A stretch of 64,000 nucleotides of DNA, taken from positions 568,729 to 632,728 of the forward strand of contig NC_013887.1 of NCBI RefSeq assembly GCF_000025525.1, in the 5' to 3' direction. Made by a program: the position numbers and the translations under genes. A model generated the notes under the pieces. That model did not search any database, was not told the origin of the DNA, and saw only the letters and a program-made list of their open reading frames with translations. Shown here one piece after another: positions 47,265-55,806 of this stretch; position 1 is the first letter of the stretch; each line of letters starts with the position of its first letter. The DNA is from Methanocaldococcus sp. FS406-22 (GTDB lineage: Archaea > AGJL01 > Methanococci > Methanococcales > Methanocaldococcaceae).

Positions 47265-47570
47265 GTTCTCATCTCTTAGAGTATAGTGTTTTTCAAAAGT
47301 TATTAAAATTAATTAGGAATATTTGAACACCTTCTTTTAAGAAGGTGTTCATTAATACCTTAGTTATTCCAGAAGCCATAGAGGCTACGCCCCTATTGGC
47401 ACAGGACTTTCACAGGAATAATTTTTCTTATTGAATATTGATGCCATTAGCATCTAAATTCCTTAATAATCTAAAAACTGTGAAAGTCCTGTGGGTATAC
47501 CCCAATTTAATTTACACCTTCGAGCGTAAGCGAGGAGGTGTTAGGTTTTGGTTAAGCTTTTACTAAAAGG
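47265..47570 (-). repeat. Gene-free stretch filled with hairpins between hisI and cofH
   Basis: No gene is seen here. It contains: a perfect 10-bp hairpin GAACACCTTC/GAAGGTGTTC at 47325-47350; an imperfect CCATAGAGG/CCCCTATTGG hairpin at 47376-47399 with GCGTAGC at its apex on the minus strand; a perfect 16-bp inverted pair at 47400-47415 and 47478-47493 around 62 bases; the palindrome GGGTATACCC; and the composite hairpin pair at 47514-47570 that matches the one at 41271-41330. Confidence 0.8.
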
Positions 47571-47969
47571 TTATTCTAAAGAATTTTGAAAAACACTATA
47601 GTATTCTTCAGTTATTTTTAGTTCTCCATCCTCTATTTTATAATGGAAGCATGAATAATAACCCTCATGACATGCAACTCCCTTCTGTTCAACTATAAAT
47701 AACAGAGCATCTCCATCACAATCTCTATAAAATTTTATTAGTTTTTGAACATTTCCACTTTCTTCACCTTTTCTCCACAATTTTTTCCTACTTGTTGAAT
47801 AATAATGCATATATCCAGTTTCTAATGTCTTTTTTAATGCCTCCTCATTCATAAATGCAACCATCAATACATTTTTATTCTCATCACACGTTATTGCTAA
47901 AATTAATCTCTCTCCTTCTATATTTCTAAATTTTAGGTTTAATTTTTTAATTATTCCATCTATGTCCAT
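47571..47969 (-). CDS. hisI: Phosphoribosyl-AMP cyclohydrolase HisI
   Basis: Opens the adenine ring of phosphoribosyl-AMP in histidine synthesis. Conserved boxes: [39 protein letters not shown] (in pieces), [21 protein letters not shown] and a final YYSCFHY, holding the Zn- and Mg-binding Cys and Asp residues. The domain is stand-alone (132 residues), without HisE. ATG 47969 ([10 protein letters not shown]) is four bases after GGTGAT; the frame extending to 47981 includes that site. A decayed copy of its 5' end lies upstream. Confidence 0.93.
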   Translation of the reverse strand: MDIDGIIKKLNLKFRNIEGERLILAITCDENKNVLMVAFMNEEALKKTLETGYMHYYSTSRKKLWRKGEESGNVQKLIKFYRDCDGDALLFIVEQKGVACHEGYYSCFHYKIEDGELKITEEYYSVFQNSLE

Positions 47970-48002
47970 TAAAATCACCAATTATCTGGGTAATTTTAAG
48001 AG

Positions 48003-48063
48003 GCACTGCCGAGCGTAGCGAGGCAGTGCATCCTGGGTATCCCAATAGGGCGAAGCCCTATGG
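48003..48063 (-). repeat. Hairpin pair between the HerA-like gene and hisI
   Basis: The first hairpin has stem GCACTGCC (48003-48010) / GGCAGTGC (48022-48029) with loop GAGCGTAGCGA. The second is ATAGGGC-GAA-GCCCTAT at 48045-48061. It has the same apex type as the hairpins at 41271 and 47514 with a different stem. It is probably a 3'-end element. Confidence 0.75.
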
Positions 48064-48065
48064 TT

Positions 48066-48125
48066 CTCTGAATTTTAGGTTTAGTTTTTTAATTGTCTCG
48101 TTTATATCCATTAAAATCACCAATT
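48066..48125 (-). pseudogene. Diverged copy of the hisI ribosome site and first codons
   Basis: On the minus strand GGTGATTTTAATGG is followed by [15 protein letters not shown], then EP and a stop, against [15 protein letters not shown] in hisI. About 55-60 bases match the true hisI start (47925-47985) with several substitutions. The two copies flank the hairpin pair 48003-48063. It may be a remnant of a duplication, or a leader peptide. Confidence 0.6.
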
Positions 48126-48158
48126 GAGGAGTTTAGTATTATTTTGATTTTTTCTACA

Positions 48159-49661
48159 TTACCAATCATCTAAACCCATCCACTCTCCAACTATATTTAT
48201 ATCCTTTCCTCCATATACCCCATCAAATTTATCAATTTTAACTATTGATGGTAGAGATATCGCATTTCCTACTATAATCGCTTCTCCAATACCTAAAGAA
48301 GCTAAATCCTTTGCTAAATCTTCACCTAACTCTTCTGAAGCCCTTTGAATATATTTTTGGTCTTCTGGTTCGACTATTCTTAAAATTATCTTAGTGTTCG
48401 TTTGAGATAAAACATCTGGATGTAATTGCTTAGGCCTTTGAGATACTAAACCTAAGCCAACACCAAATTTCCTACCCTCTCTTGCTATTTTCCCCAACCA
48501 TAAGCTTGCTGAATTACTCTCGTTTATTGGAATAAAGATATGGGCTTCTTCCACAATTAACAGCATAGGTTTTGTTACTACTTTGTAGTGTGATTCAATA
48601 ATGTCTAAGTTTGACTGTGCAACTCTTCTAATTTCCTCATTAATACTATATACATCTTTTAATGATTTTAAGTATGATATCCTTTTTGAAAAAAGATGTT
48701 TGGCTATAAAACCAACAAAAGTTACCATTTGAGGAATCTCCAATCCGCTTAAATTAACGATGTTTATTTTTCCAATTTCAAATTCTTCGATTACATCTTT
48801 ATCCCCAATATTTAGTGCATACTCTAATTTAAATTTGCTAATAATATCAATGAGAGACATTAATATAACGAAATCTTCCTTTTCTAATTTTCTTCTATCG
48901 TAATTTCTTCTTAACGGGTTGTAATATTTAATTTCCCAGCCAACTGATGCTATCTTACTCCACTCATAGAGTATATTTTCTATTTTTTCAATAAACTCAA
49001 TCCCTTTAGCATCTGGATATTCATGTTTTACAGTATGGTATGCAAATTCTATATAAACTCTCTTTTCTATCTCATTATCCCCTATCCCAATTAAATTAGC
49101 AAATTCACTTGGAGTTAATAAAACAGGGTTTATTGTTGGATTTATTACCTTTATTTTCCCCTCCAGGTCTTCATGATATAAGGAAGTGTATTCCCCATGA
49201 GGGTCTATCATTATTACAGTTCCATTTTTCTTTGCAAGTTCTCTACATAAAACAGATACAGTATTCGACTTACCTCCCCCAGTTATAGAGAGTATAGCAA
49301 AATGTCTTGATACGAGTTTATTTGTATCTAAATAAACCCTAACATTATCTCTTGTCAGCAAATGGCCTATGTTCAACCCGTCTGGAGTTAGATATAGGTT
49401 AGTTAGTGTCTCATCATCACACAATCTAACCTCACTGTTCGGGAGTATTGGTGTTCTGTTTGGGATTATTTTATTTCCTTCCAGTACACCAATGACTTTA
49501 ACTTCACCAACAAATTTCTCAATATCTGCAACTACATTTTTAATAACCCCTAATACCTCCTTGTTATCAACATTTTTTGCAATTACATACTCTCCAAATC
49601 TTATCTTTTCAAGGGATTCGAAAGTGAAATGTGTTGTTGTAGTTTTTCCTACAACCTTCAT
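48159..49661 (-). CDS. HerA-like DNA-translocating ATPase
   Basis: A 500-residue ATPase of the HerA/FtsK superfamily; in archaea HerA works with NurA and Mre11-Rad50 in DNA end resection. An N-terminal HAS-barrel region is followed by Walker A SITGGGKSNTVSVLCREL, the DPHGEY box and Walker B MLLIVEEAHIFIP, then the sensor region GLVSQRPKQLHPDVLSQ. nurA is not adjacent. ATG 49661 overlaps the TPR gene's stop (ATGA) and lies five bases after GGGTG, which decides the start over ATG 49670. Confidence 0.85.
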   Translation of the reverse strand: MKVVGKTTTTHFTFESLEKIRFGEYVIAKNVDNKEVLGVIKNVVADIEKFVGEVKVIGVLEGNKIIPNRTPILPNSEVRLCDDETLTNLYLTPDGLNIGHLLTRDNVRVYLDTNKLVSRHFAILSITGGGKSNTVSVLCRELAKKNGTVIMIDPHGEYTSLYHEDLEGKIKVINPTINPVLLTPSEFANLIGIGDNEIEKRVYIEFAYHTVKHEYPDAKGIEFIEKIENILYEWSKIASVGWEIKYYNPLRRNYDRRKLEKEDFVILMSLIDIISKFKLEYALNIGDKDVIEEFEIGKINIVNLSGLEIPQMVTFVGFIAKHLFSKRISYLKSLKDVYSINEEIRRVAQSNLDIIESHYKVVTKPMLLIVEEAHIFIPINESNSASLWLGKIAREGRKFGVGLGLVSQRPKQLHPDVLSQTNTKIILRIVEPEDQKYIQRASEELGEDLAKDLASLGIGEAIIVGNAISLPSIVKIDKFDGVYGGKDINIVGEWMGLDDW

Positions 49662-51358
49662 AGCATACACCCAAGTTTTTGGAGAAGTTCTTTTATTTGC
49701 ATTAAAACGCTCTCGTCAGATTTATAGTCATCAAGTAATTCGCAGTATCTGTACATCTCGAATGATAACTTAGACTTTATATCATTAACCATCTGGGATA
49801 TTTCATCTAAGCTTATGTATGATTCGATAAAAGATAAATAGATATATGCTCCAATGGGATTGTTGTTTACCATGTACTTCCATAGGTTTGATGCATAGAA
49901 ACAAGTAATATTCGGTTTGTGATACATCACAGGAATATCGAACAGAACTGACTGTATCTCAAGATTCGTAGGTTTTCCGTTTCTTAATTTTTCCAATATA
50001 TTGTCAATTTCACATGTAAATTGTAGAGAATTAACGATTTTCAAAATCTTTGTGTATGTTGTTATTGCCTCATCAATTTTTCCAGATTTTTCAAGAACTA
50101 TTGCGAGAGATTTCAATGTGTCAATATCTTTTGGATTCACCCTTAAAGCATTTATAAAAGATTCGTATGCATCTTTGTAATTGCCTAACTTGTAATAAAT
50201 ATATCCTTTGACATACCACCATCTACTGCTATTTTCCATATTTATTAAATTATCTACATATTTCATGGCTTCGTAATAGTATCTTGAGATTCCTGTTGTC
50301 TCAGCTTTTCCAATTAAAGAGTATAGGTTGAGTATGCTAATATCTTCCTCTGAAAGCTCTTCAAGGTATGTTTCTAAAACCTTATCAAAAAAGTTTGAGG
50401 ATTTTTCCAATTCTCCTTTTCTATAATAGAGTATGGCCAATCCAAAATACGCATACGGATTTTGTGGATTTAGCTTAATTGCCTTATTATATGCTTCTAT
50501 AGCTCCATCTTCATCTCCAAGCTTGTATAGTATATCTCCTTTTTTTGCGTAATATAGACTCCTATTGAATATTGATATCGATTTATCAATATACTCGAGG
50601 GCTTTTTTATATTCTTCAAAGATTTCTGCAATTACACTTTTGTAATAGTAGGATATATCAGAATTTTCATCTATCTGAAGCACCTTATTGAAGATTTTTA
50701 ATGCATTAATGTAATCTTTCTTTTTTATCATTGTAAGTCCATTATTTAAATCTTCGTAAGAGTTTATAGCATCTACAACTTTTTCCATACATTCAACGAT
50801 TTTTTTACATTCATGATTTGGATTTTCTTTCAATATTTTGTTAAAGGTATCGTATGCTTTATCAATGTCCCCAAACAGTAGATAAACTTTCCCCGCCTTA
50901 AATAATGCATTAAGATTTTTTGAATTTATTTTATATGATTTTAAATAGTATTTCAAAGCCTCTTCATATCTACCATACTTAACAGATATATCCCCTAAAA
51001 TTTCAAATAATTCATCGTTTTTAATCTTTTCAGATGCATTTTTAAGATATTTGTATGCTACAAGTATCTCTCCTCGTTTATAGTGTATGAGTCCTTTAAG
51101 ATATGCAAAATATACGTTTGATGGAGATATTTTTAATGCCTCATTTATTGCTTCAAGTGCAGAGTCATATTTTTGTAAATGATAGAGTGCATAGGCAAGA
51201 TTAAACCAATCAATAGGGTTGTTATTTTTCTTTTCTAATGCTTTTAAGTAGCATTCAACTGCTTTGTCATATATTCCTTCATCTAAGTAATAATTAGCCT
51301 CAGTAACCCAATCCTCATAGGATTTAAGTTTTTCACTAATTTTCTTAAATAAATTCAT
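49658..51358 (-). CDS. Tetratricopeptide repeat protein
   Basis: A 566-residue protein made of about eleven TPR units, for example NPIDWFNLAYALYHLQKY, DGAIEAYNKAIKLNPQNPYA and YYKLGNYKDAYESFINAL (given as samples). TPR arrays hold protein partners together; the partner here is unknown. The last 120 residues look helical and non-repetitive. Coupling by ATGA to the HerA-like ATPase suggests that the two act together. GGTGATTCATA precedes ATG 51358. Confidence 0.85.
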   Translation of the reverse strand: MNLFKKISEKLKSYEDWVTEANYYLDEGIYDKAVECYLKALEKKNNNPIDWFNLAYALYHLQKYDSALEAINEALKISPSNVYFAYLKGLIHYKRGEILVAYKYLKNASEKIKNDELFEILGDISVKYGRYEEALKYYLKSYKINSKNLNALFKAGKVYLLFGDIDKAYDTFNKILKENPNHECKKIVECMEKVVDAINSYEDLNNGLTMIKKKDYINALKIFNKVLQIDENSDISYYYKSVIAEIFEEYKKALEYIDKSISIFNRSLYYAKKGDILYKLGDEDGAIEAYNKAIKLNPQNPYAYFGLAILYYRKGELEKSSNFFDKVLETYLEELSEEDISILNLYSLIGKAETTGISRYYYEAMKYVDNLINMENSSRWWYVKGYIYYKLGNYKDAYESFINALRVNPKDIDTLKSLAIVLEKSGKIDEAITTYTKILKIVNSLQFTCEIDNILEKLRNGKPTNLEIQSVLFDIPVMYHKPNITCFYASNLWKYMVNNNPIGAYIYLSFIESYISLDEISQMVNDIKSKLSFEMYRYCELLDDYKSDESVLMQIKELLQKLGCML

Positions 51359-51364
51359 TATGAA

Positions 51365-52351
51365 TCACCACATCTTATGCCCCACATTATTTGCTTTAGT
51401 TATAATTATATCTCCATAAATCCCATGTTTCTCAAAAACTTCATTAACTTTTTCAACGATTAATTTTTTATCCCCAAAGGCATAAATTGTTGGGCCAAAG
51501 CTTGAAAGTCCTGCATAAACATCTTTATGCAATTCATTAATTAAATCCTTTACAATCTGTGATTGTAAAGAAAGTTCAACTTTTTTAAAGCCTAAATATT
51601 GAAGTTTATTAACCACTTCTCCAAAATCATTAAAATTTTTCTCAACCACCGCTGGCATCATCTTCATCAATACGAGATGGCAGATTTTCTCAACTTCATT
51701 TAAAGGAACTGGGCAGTATTTTTTAAATATGTCTATCTCTTTTTTTCCATAGACGTGTTCTCCTTTTGGTATTATTAATATAATTTCCCAATCAAAATCA
51801 TGTCTAAATATTATTGGAGCTGGTTTAACACCTTTTGATGCAGATGAAGGTCTAAAATCCTCTTTATCTTTACCTTTACCAAAACTATGCCCTCCATCAA
51901 TTAAAAATCCTCCAAATTCAAAAGCTCCTATTCCAATACCAGAAGTCCCCCCCCTTCCAGTAATTTTGGCTATCTCATATCCACTCATTTCTTTATTGTA
52001 TATCGTAGATATTAATTTCCCCGCCGCCAAAGATAGCTGTGTTCCACTACCAAGACCAGAATGAGCTGGAAATAGAGAGAGAATTTTTAAATCAACCCCT
52101 TCTCCACCAACAACATCTAAAACTTTGATAGCAGTGTTATACACTCTATCTCTAATAGATTCTATATAATTCTCCCCAAATTTCTCAATCAATTTTTTAT
52201 CAAACTCAATATTTATTTCATCGCTTTCTTTTCCCTCAATTTTTATATTTGGTTCTTCTAAAGCCATGCCAATGCCTCCATCTACCCTCCCAATTGAACC
52301 GTTTAAATCTATAAGCCCCATGTGGATTCTTGATGGTGTTTGAATTATCAT
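51365..52351 (-). CDS. Beta-ribofuranosylaminobenzene 5'-phosphate synthase
   Basis: Condenses 4-aminobenzoate (or its hydroxy form) with PRPP, the first committed step of the arene part of tetrahydromethanopterin. It belongs to the GHMP superfamily: FPAHSGLGSGTQLSLAAGKL is the phosphate loop, and the N-terminus TPSRIHMGLIDLNGSIGRVDGG is diagnostic of the family. GGTGGGATATT precedes ATG 52351. Length 328 is normal. Confidence 0.93.
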   Translation of the reverse strand: MIIQTPSRIHMGLIDLNGSIGRVDGGIGMALEEPNIKIEGKESDEINIEFDKKLIEKFGENYIESIRDRVYNTAIKVLDVVGGEGVDLKILSLFPAHSGLGSGTQLSLAAGKLISTIYNKEMSGYEIAKITGRGGTSGIGIGAFEFGGFLIDGGHSFGKGKDKEDFRPSSASKGVKPAPIIFRHDFDWEIILIIPKGEHVYGKKEIDIFKKYCPVPLNEVEKICHLVLMKMMPAVVEKNFNDFGEVVNKLQYLGFKKVELSLQSQIVKDLINELHKDVYAGLSSFGPTIYAFGDKKLIVEKVNEVFEKHGIYGDIIITKANNVGHKMW

Positions 52352-52444
52352 AATATCCCACCATTATTAGGTTTTAAAGAAATAACAAATAATCCGATGT
52401 TCTATAAATTATAATATTTACAACAAAAAAATAAAAAGTTTGGT

Positions 52445-52520
52445 AGAACTTTAGCAGGAATAAATGTTTTATTGCTTATGGACATCCTTTAGATGTCTAA
52501 GTTCCAAAGTAGATATATAA
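52445..52520 (-). terminator. Hairpin region 3' of the CBS-domain gene
   Basis: GACATC-CTTTA-GATGTC at 52481-52497 forms a short stem. It is enclosed by GAACTTT near 52446 and AAGTTC near 52498, which could pair. It lies in the 185-base gap between the CBS gene's stop and the RFAP synthase start. I see no gene here. Confidence 0.4.
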
Positions 52521-52536
52521 GCTGCGAAAGTCCCAC

Positions 52537-53001
52537 TTAAATTAATGCTTCTATTAAATCCCCTCTTGTAACAATACCAATTAAATTTCCTTCATCATCA
52601 ACTACTGGTAATCTTTTAATGTTATTTTCAACCATCAACTTTGCTGCATCGTTAATTGTCATATCTGGCTTAGCAACAATAACTTTTCTTGTCATTACAT
52701 CTCTAACCTTTGTTTTTAATGCATTTTTTAAATCTTCCATAAATTCTTCTATCTTTAAAGCTGTTCTTAAAGGCAATTCAATCAAATCTAATGGTGATGG
52801 CAAAATGAGATTTAAATCTTCATTATGTGTAACAATGGTTTTAACTATGTCACTCTCTGATATTATCCCAACTAATTTTCCATCTTTATTTAAAACTGGA
52901 GCCCCACTTATCTTATTTTCCCTAAATAATTTTATTACATCGATTAAATCATCATCTTCATAAACCACAATGGGTTTTTTCATAATATCTTTTATTAGCA
53001 T
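52537..53001 (-). CDS. CBS-domain pair protein
   Basis: A 154-residue protein made of two CBS motifs, which bind adenosine nucleotides or SAM and usually sense energy state. Each unit has the GAPVLNKDGKLVGIISESD / RLPVVDDEGNLIGIVTRGD pattern. No catalytic domain is attached. GGTGAAATA precedes ATG 53001; it lies 21 bases after comC and is probably in its operon. The ligand is unknown. Confidence 0.9.
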   Translation of the reverse strand: MLIKDIMKKPIVVYEDDDLIDVIKLFRENKISGAPVLNKDGKLVGIISESDIVKTIVTHNEDLNLILPSPLDLIELPLRTALKIEEFMEDLKNALKTKVRDVMTRKVIVAKPDMTINDAAKLMVENNIKRLPVVDDEGNLIGIVTRGDLIEALI

Positions 53002-53022
53002 TATTTCACCGTCTATTTTTAT

Positions 53023-54057
53023 TTATTCAATATACTCTTCAATATTTAATCCCAACTCATTACAAATTTCTTTTAGTTGATTGTATAAGTTTTCATCAAT
53101 TTCAAATCCATCTTTCCTTTTGGCTTTATTTCTCTCCTCTATTTCTCCAGGGATTAGTATCTCAAATCCTTCAGCTGGTTCTGAAGTCTTAATCTCTTCT
53201 AACAACTCATCAACTTTTTCTTTAAATTTCTCCCTCCCCATAAAGAATTCTGGATTTATAGCTATAAATAAATCTCCTTTAGTGCATCTTTCTTTTGGAT
53301 TAGCAGTTCCTTTCACTTTAGTTCCAACCTCAGCCCCACCAATAGCAGATAACATCTCAATAGCTAATGCCAATCCATAACCCTTAGGCCCTCCAAATGG
53401 TAATATACATCCTTCTAATGCCTTAGCAGGGTCTGTTGTTGGTTTTCCATCTTTATCTACTGCACAACCTTCTGGAATCTTTATTTTTTTTCTTAACGCC
53501 TCTAAAATCTTTCCTCTCGCTATTGATGCAGTTGCCATATCTAAGGAAAATTTATACTTATTCCCTTTAAATGCTATGGCTATTGGATTTGTTCCTAAAA
53601 TTTTCTCTTTTCCTCCAAAAGGAGCCATAGCTGGTTCTGTGTTTGTTATTGTTATTCCAATCATATCTTGATTCATAGCCAACTCTGAATAATAGCCAGC
53701 AATACCAAAGTGATTAGCATTTTTTGTAGCAACAACTCCAACTCCAACATTTTTTGCTTTTTCTATAGCTAATTCCATAGCTTTTTTTCCAATAACTTGC
53801 CCTAAGCCAAAATCACCATCTACAACTGCTGTAGCAGTGCTTTCTTTAACTATTTTTATATCTGACTTTGGATTTATGTTTCCTAATTTTAAGGCAGTTA
53901 TGTAATGTGGAAACCTCCCAATTCCATGGGAAGTGAAGCCTTTCAAATCAGCATCAACAAAAACATCTGCAGTTATTTTAGCATCTTCCTCTGGAACACC
54001 AAATTTCTTTAAAACATCAATTATCAGCTTTCTTTCATTTTCTGGCTTTAAAATCAT
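53023..54057 (-). CDS. comC: L-sulfolactate dehydrogenase ComC (type 2 malate/lactate dehydrogenase family)
   Basis: Oxidises sulfolactate to sulfopyruvate in coenzyme M synthesis; the enzyme family also acts on malate, lactate and related 2-hydroxy acids. Family boxes: FTSHGIGRFPHYI, the catalytic histidine region KNANHFGIAGYYSELA, and PFGGPKGYGLALAIEML. Length 344 is right for the family. GGGGGGATATA precedes ATG 54057. This and the RFAP synthase gene make this stretch rich in methanogenic cofactor genes. Confidence 0.9.
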   Translation of the reverse strand: MILKPENERKLIIDVLKKFGVPEEDAKITADVFVDADLKGFTSHGIGRFPHYITALKLGNINPKSDIKIVKESTATAVVDGDFGLGQVIGKKAMELAIEKAKNVGVGVVATKNANHFGIAGYYSELAMNQDMIGITITNTEPAMAPFGGKEKILGTNPIAIAFKGNKYKFSLDMATASIARGKILEALRKKIKIPEGCAVDKDGKPTTDPAKALEGCILPFGGPKGYGLALAIEMLSAIGGAEVGTKVKGTANPKERCTKGDLFIAINPEFFMGREKFKEKVDELLEEIKTSEPAEGFEILIPGEIEERNKAKRKDGFEIDENLYNQLKEICNELGLNIEEYIE

Positions 54058-54080
54058 TATATCCCCCCAAAATTTTTAAT

Positions 54081-54620
54081 TTATGGTTTTACATAAGCCA
54101 TGTTATAATAGACAATGTCTCCATCTGCATCAACTATTGCTATGAGTAATTTTTTTCTAACTGAATGAGCCACTCTAACAAATCCAGTTAGCTCACTTAA
54201 TAGAAAAGAGCTATCTTCAGTAAATACCTTAACCAAATAAACAGAGTGTTCTTTATCTATGTTGGCTCCTCTCTCATAGAGCCTAAAATCAGCCCCATAT
54301 TTTAGGCCGGTTTTTACTATGTAACCTCTTGTTCTTAAATCTTTATAAACTAAATATTTTAAGCAGAGTCTCTCTTCAATATTTTTTGCATATTCATATA
54401 GCTCTTCAAAACTCATTATCTTGCTGTCTTTGTTTTTAACTTCTAACCATCCTAAATTTACTAAATAGAGGGCTTCAACCAAAGATAATGATAAAAAATT
54501 TCCTTCAACATTTCCATAATGCCTTGCTGATAACTTAGATATCCCATTTTTGTCAAAAACTATGACTCTATCTCCATCCAGCAATCCAATAATTTTTTTG
54601 CCCATTTTATCTCTCACCAA
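54081..54620 (-). CDS. endA: tRNA-splicing endonuclease EndA (179-residue type)
   Basis: Cuts bulge-helix-bulge introns from pre-tRNAs as a homotetramer. Tyr115 (FRLYERG), His125 (DKEHSVYL) and Lys156 ([10 protein letters not shown]) sit at exactly the positions of the catalytic triad known for the M. jannaschii enzyme when counted from TTG 54620. A shorter start at ATG 54605, eight bases after GGTGA, would remove five residues and is also possible. It diverges from cfbD. Confidence 0.95.
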   Translation of the reverse strand: MVRDKMGKKIIGLLDGDRVIVFDKNGISKLSARHYGNVEGNFLSLSLVEALYLVNLGWLEVKNKDSKIMSFEELYEYAKNIEERLCLKYLVYKDLRTRGYIVKTGLKYGADFRLYERGANIDKEHSVYLVKVFTEDSSFLLSELTGFVRVAHSVRKKLLIAIVDADGDIVYYNMAYVKP

Positions 54621-54729
54621 TTATTATTTTATAATCAATCTTAAAAGATATTGTAAGCAATAAAATAAATATTGTGTGGTTTTGGTTATCCAACAAAATT
54701 AATGAATGAATTGATATTGAGGTGGGTAA

Positions 54730-55788
54730 ATGATATTTCATCCAAGGCCTTCACCAATAGCTGCTGCTATGTATCAACTTAGGGATTTAGGTGTTGATGC
54801 TATAATTTTGCATGGACCGAGTGGTTGTTGCTTTAGAACAGCAAGATTATTGGAGTTAGATGGAGTTAGAGTATTCACAAGCAATATTGATGAAAATGCC
54901 ATCGTCTTTGGAGCTTCGGAGAATTTAAAGAGAGCTTTAGATTATGCAATTGAATATTTAAAAAATGAGTTAAAGAAAGAGAAGCCAATGATTGGTATTG
55001 TTGGGACTTGTGCGAGTATGATTATTGGGGAAGATTTGTGGGAATTTGTGGATGATGAAAGGGCAATAATTATTCCAGTTGAAGTGCATAGTGGTAGTGG
55101 AGATAACACAATAGGGGCAATAAAAGCAATGGAATCTGCCTTAAAATTAGGAATAATTGATGAGAAAGAGTTTGAAAGGCAGAAATTTTTATTAAAAAAA
55201 GCTACAGAAGTTGAGAAAAGAAGAGGAATGGCAAAGAAAGAGTATATAAAGCCAACCTATGATGATGATATAAATGAGGTTATAAAGATTTTGAAGGATT
55301 TAAAAGAAAAAGATGGGAAAATTGCATGTATATTGAATGCCAAAAAAGAAACAGCCTATTTATTTGCTCATCCTTTAATTGTTTTAAATAAATACTTTAA
55401 CTGTGTGAATATAGCTAATTTAGATATAAATAAGGGACTTCCAAAGATAAGAAGAGATGCAAAAAATATATTAAATAGATTTAAGGCAGATTATATTACG
55501 GGAGGGTTGGATGAATATCCAATAACTGGGGATAAAGCGGTTGAAATATTAAAAGATTTAGATGTTGATGCTGTTGTTGTCTCTGGTGTGCCTCATGCCC
55601 TGCCTATTGAGAAACTAAATAAAGATGTTGTAAAAATAGCTATAAGTGACGGGCCAAGAACCTATCATCCAATAAAAGAGATTTATGATTATGCAATTGT
55701 TGAGTTAGATGCCCACGCAAAGGTTTTAGGAAAGAGAGATATTGTTAAATCAAGGTTTGGAGAGATATTGGATTATGCCCTAAAATAA
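54730..55788 (+). CDS. cfbD: Ni-sirohydrochlorin a,c-diamide reductive cyclase subunit CfbD (NflD)
   Basis: The NifD-like catalytic subunit that, with the NifH-like CfbC, reduces and cyclises Ni-sirohydrochlorin a,c-diamide on the way to coenzyme F430 of methyl-coenzyme M reductase. The cluster-binding cysteines are visible in HGPSGCCFRTARL and GIVGTCASMIIG. The compact length (352 residues) is that of NflD rather than nitrogenase. GAGGTGGGTAA precedes the ATG. cfbB lies 5.3 kb downstream on the same strand. Confidence 0.9.
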   Translation: MIFHPRPSPIAAAMYQLRDLGVDAIILHGPSGCCFRTARLLELDGVRVFTSNIDENAIVFGASENLKRALDYAIEYLKNELKKEKPMIGIVGTCASMIIGEDLWEFVDDERAIIIPVEVHSGSGDNTIGAIKAMESALKLGIIDEKEFERQKFLLKKATEVEKRRGMAKKEYIKPTYDDDINEVIKILKDLKEKDGKIACILNAKKETAYLFAHPLIVLNKYFNCVNIANLDINKGLPKIRRDAKNILNRFKADYITGGLDEYPITGDKAVEILKDLDVDAVVVSGVPHALPIEKLNKDVVKIAISDGPRTYHPIKEIYDYAIVELDAHAKVLGKRDIVKSRFGEILDYALK

Positions 55789-55806
55789 AAACTTTTTGGT
55801 GATAAG

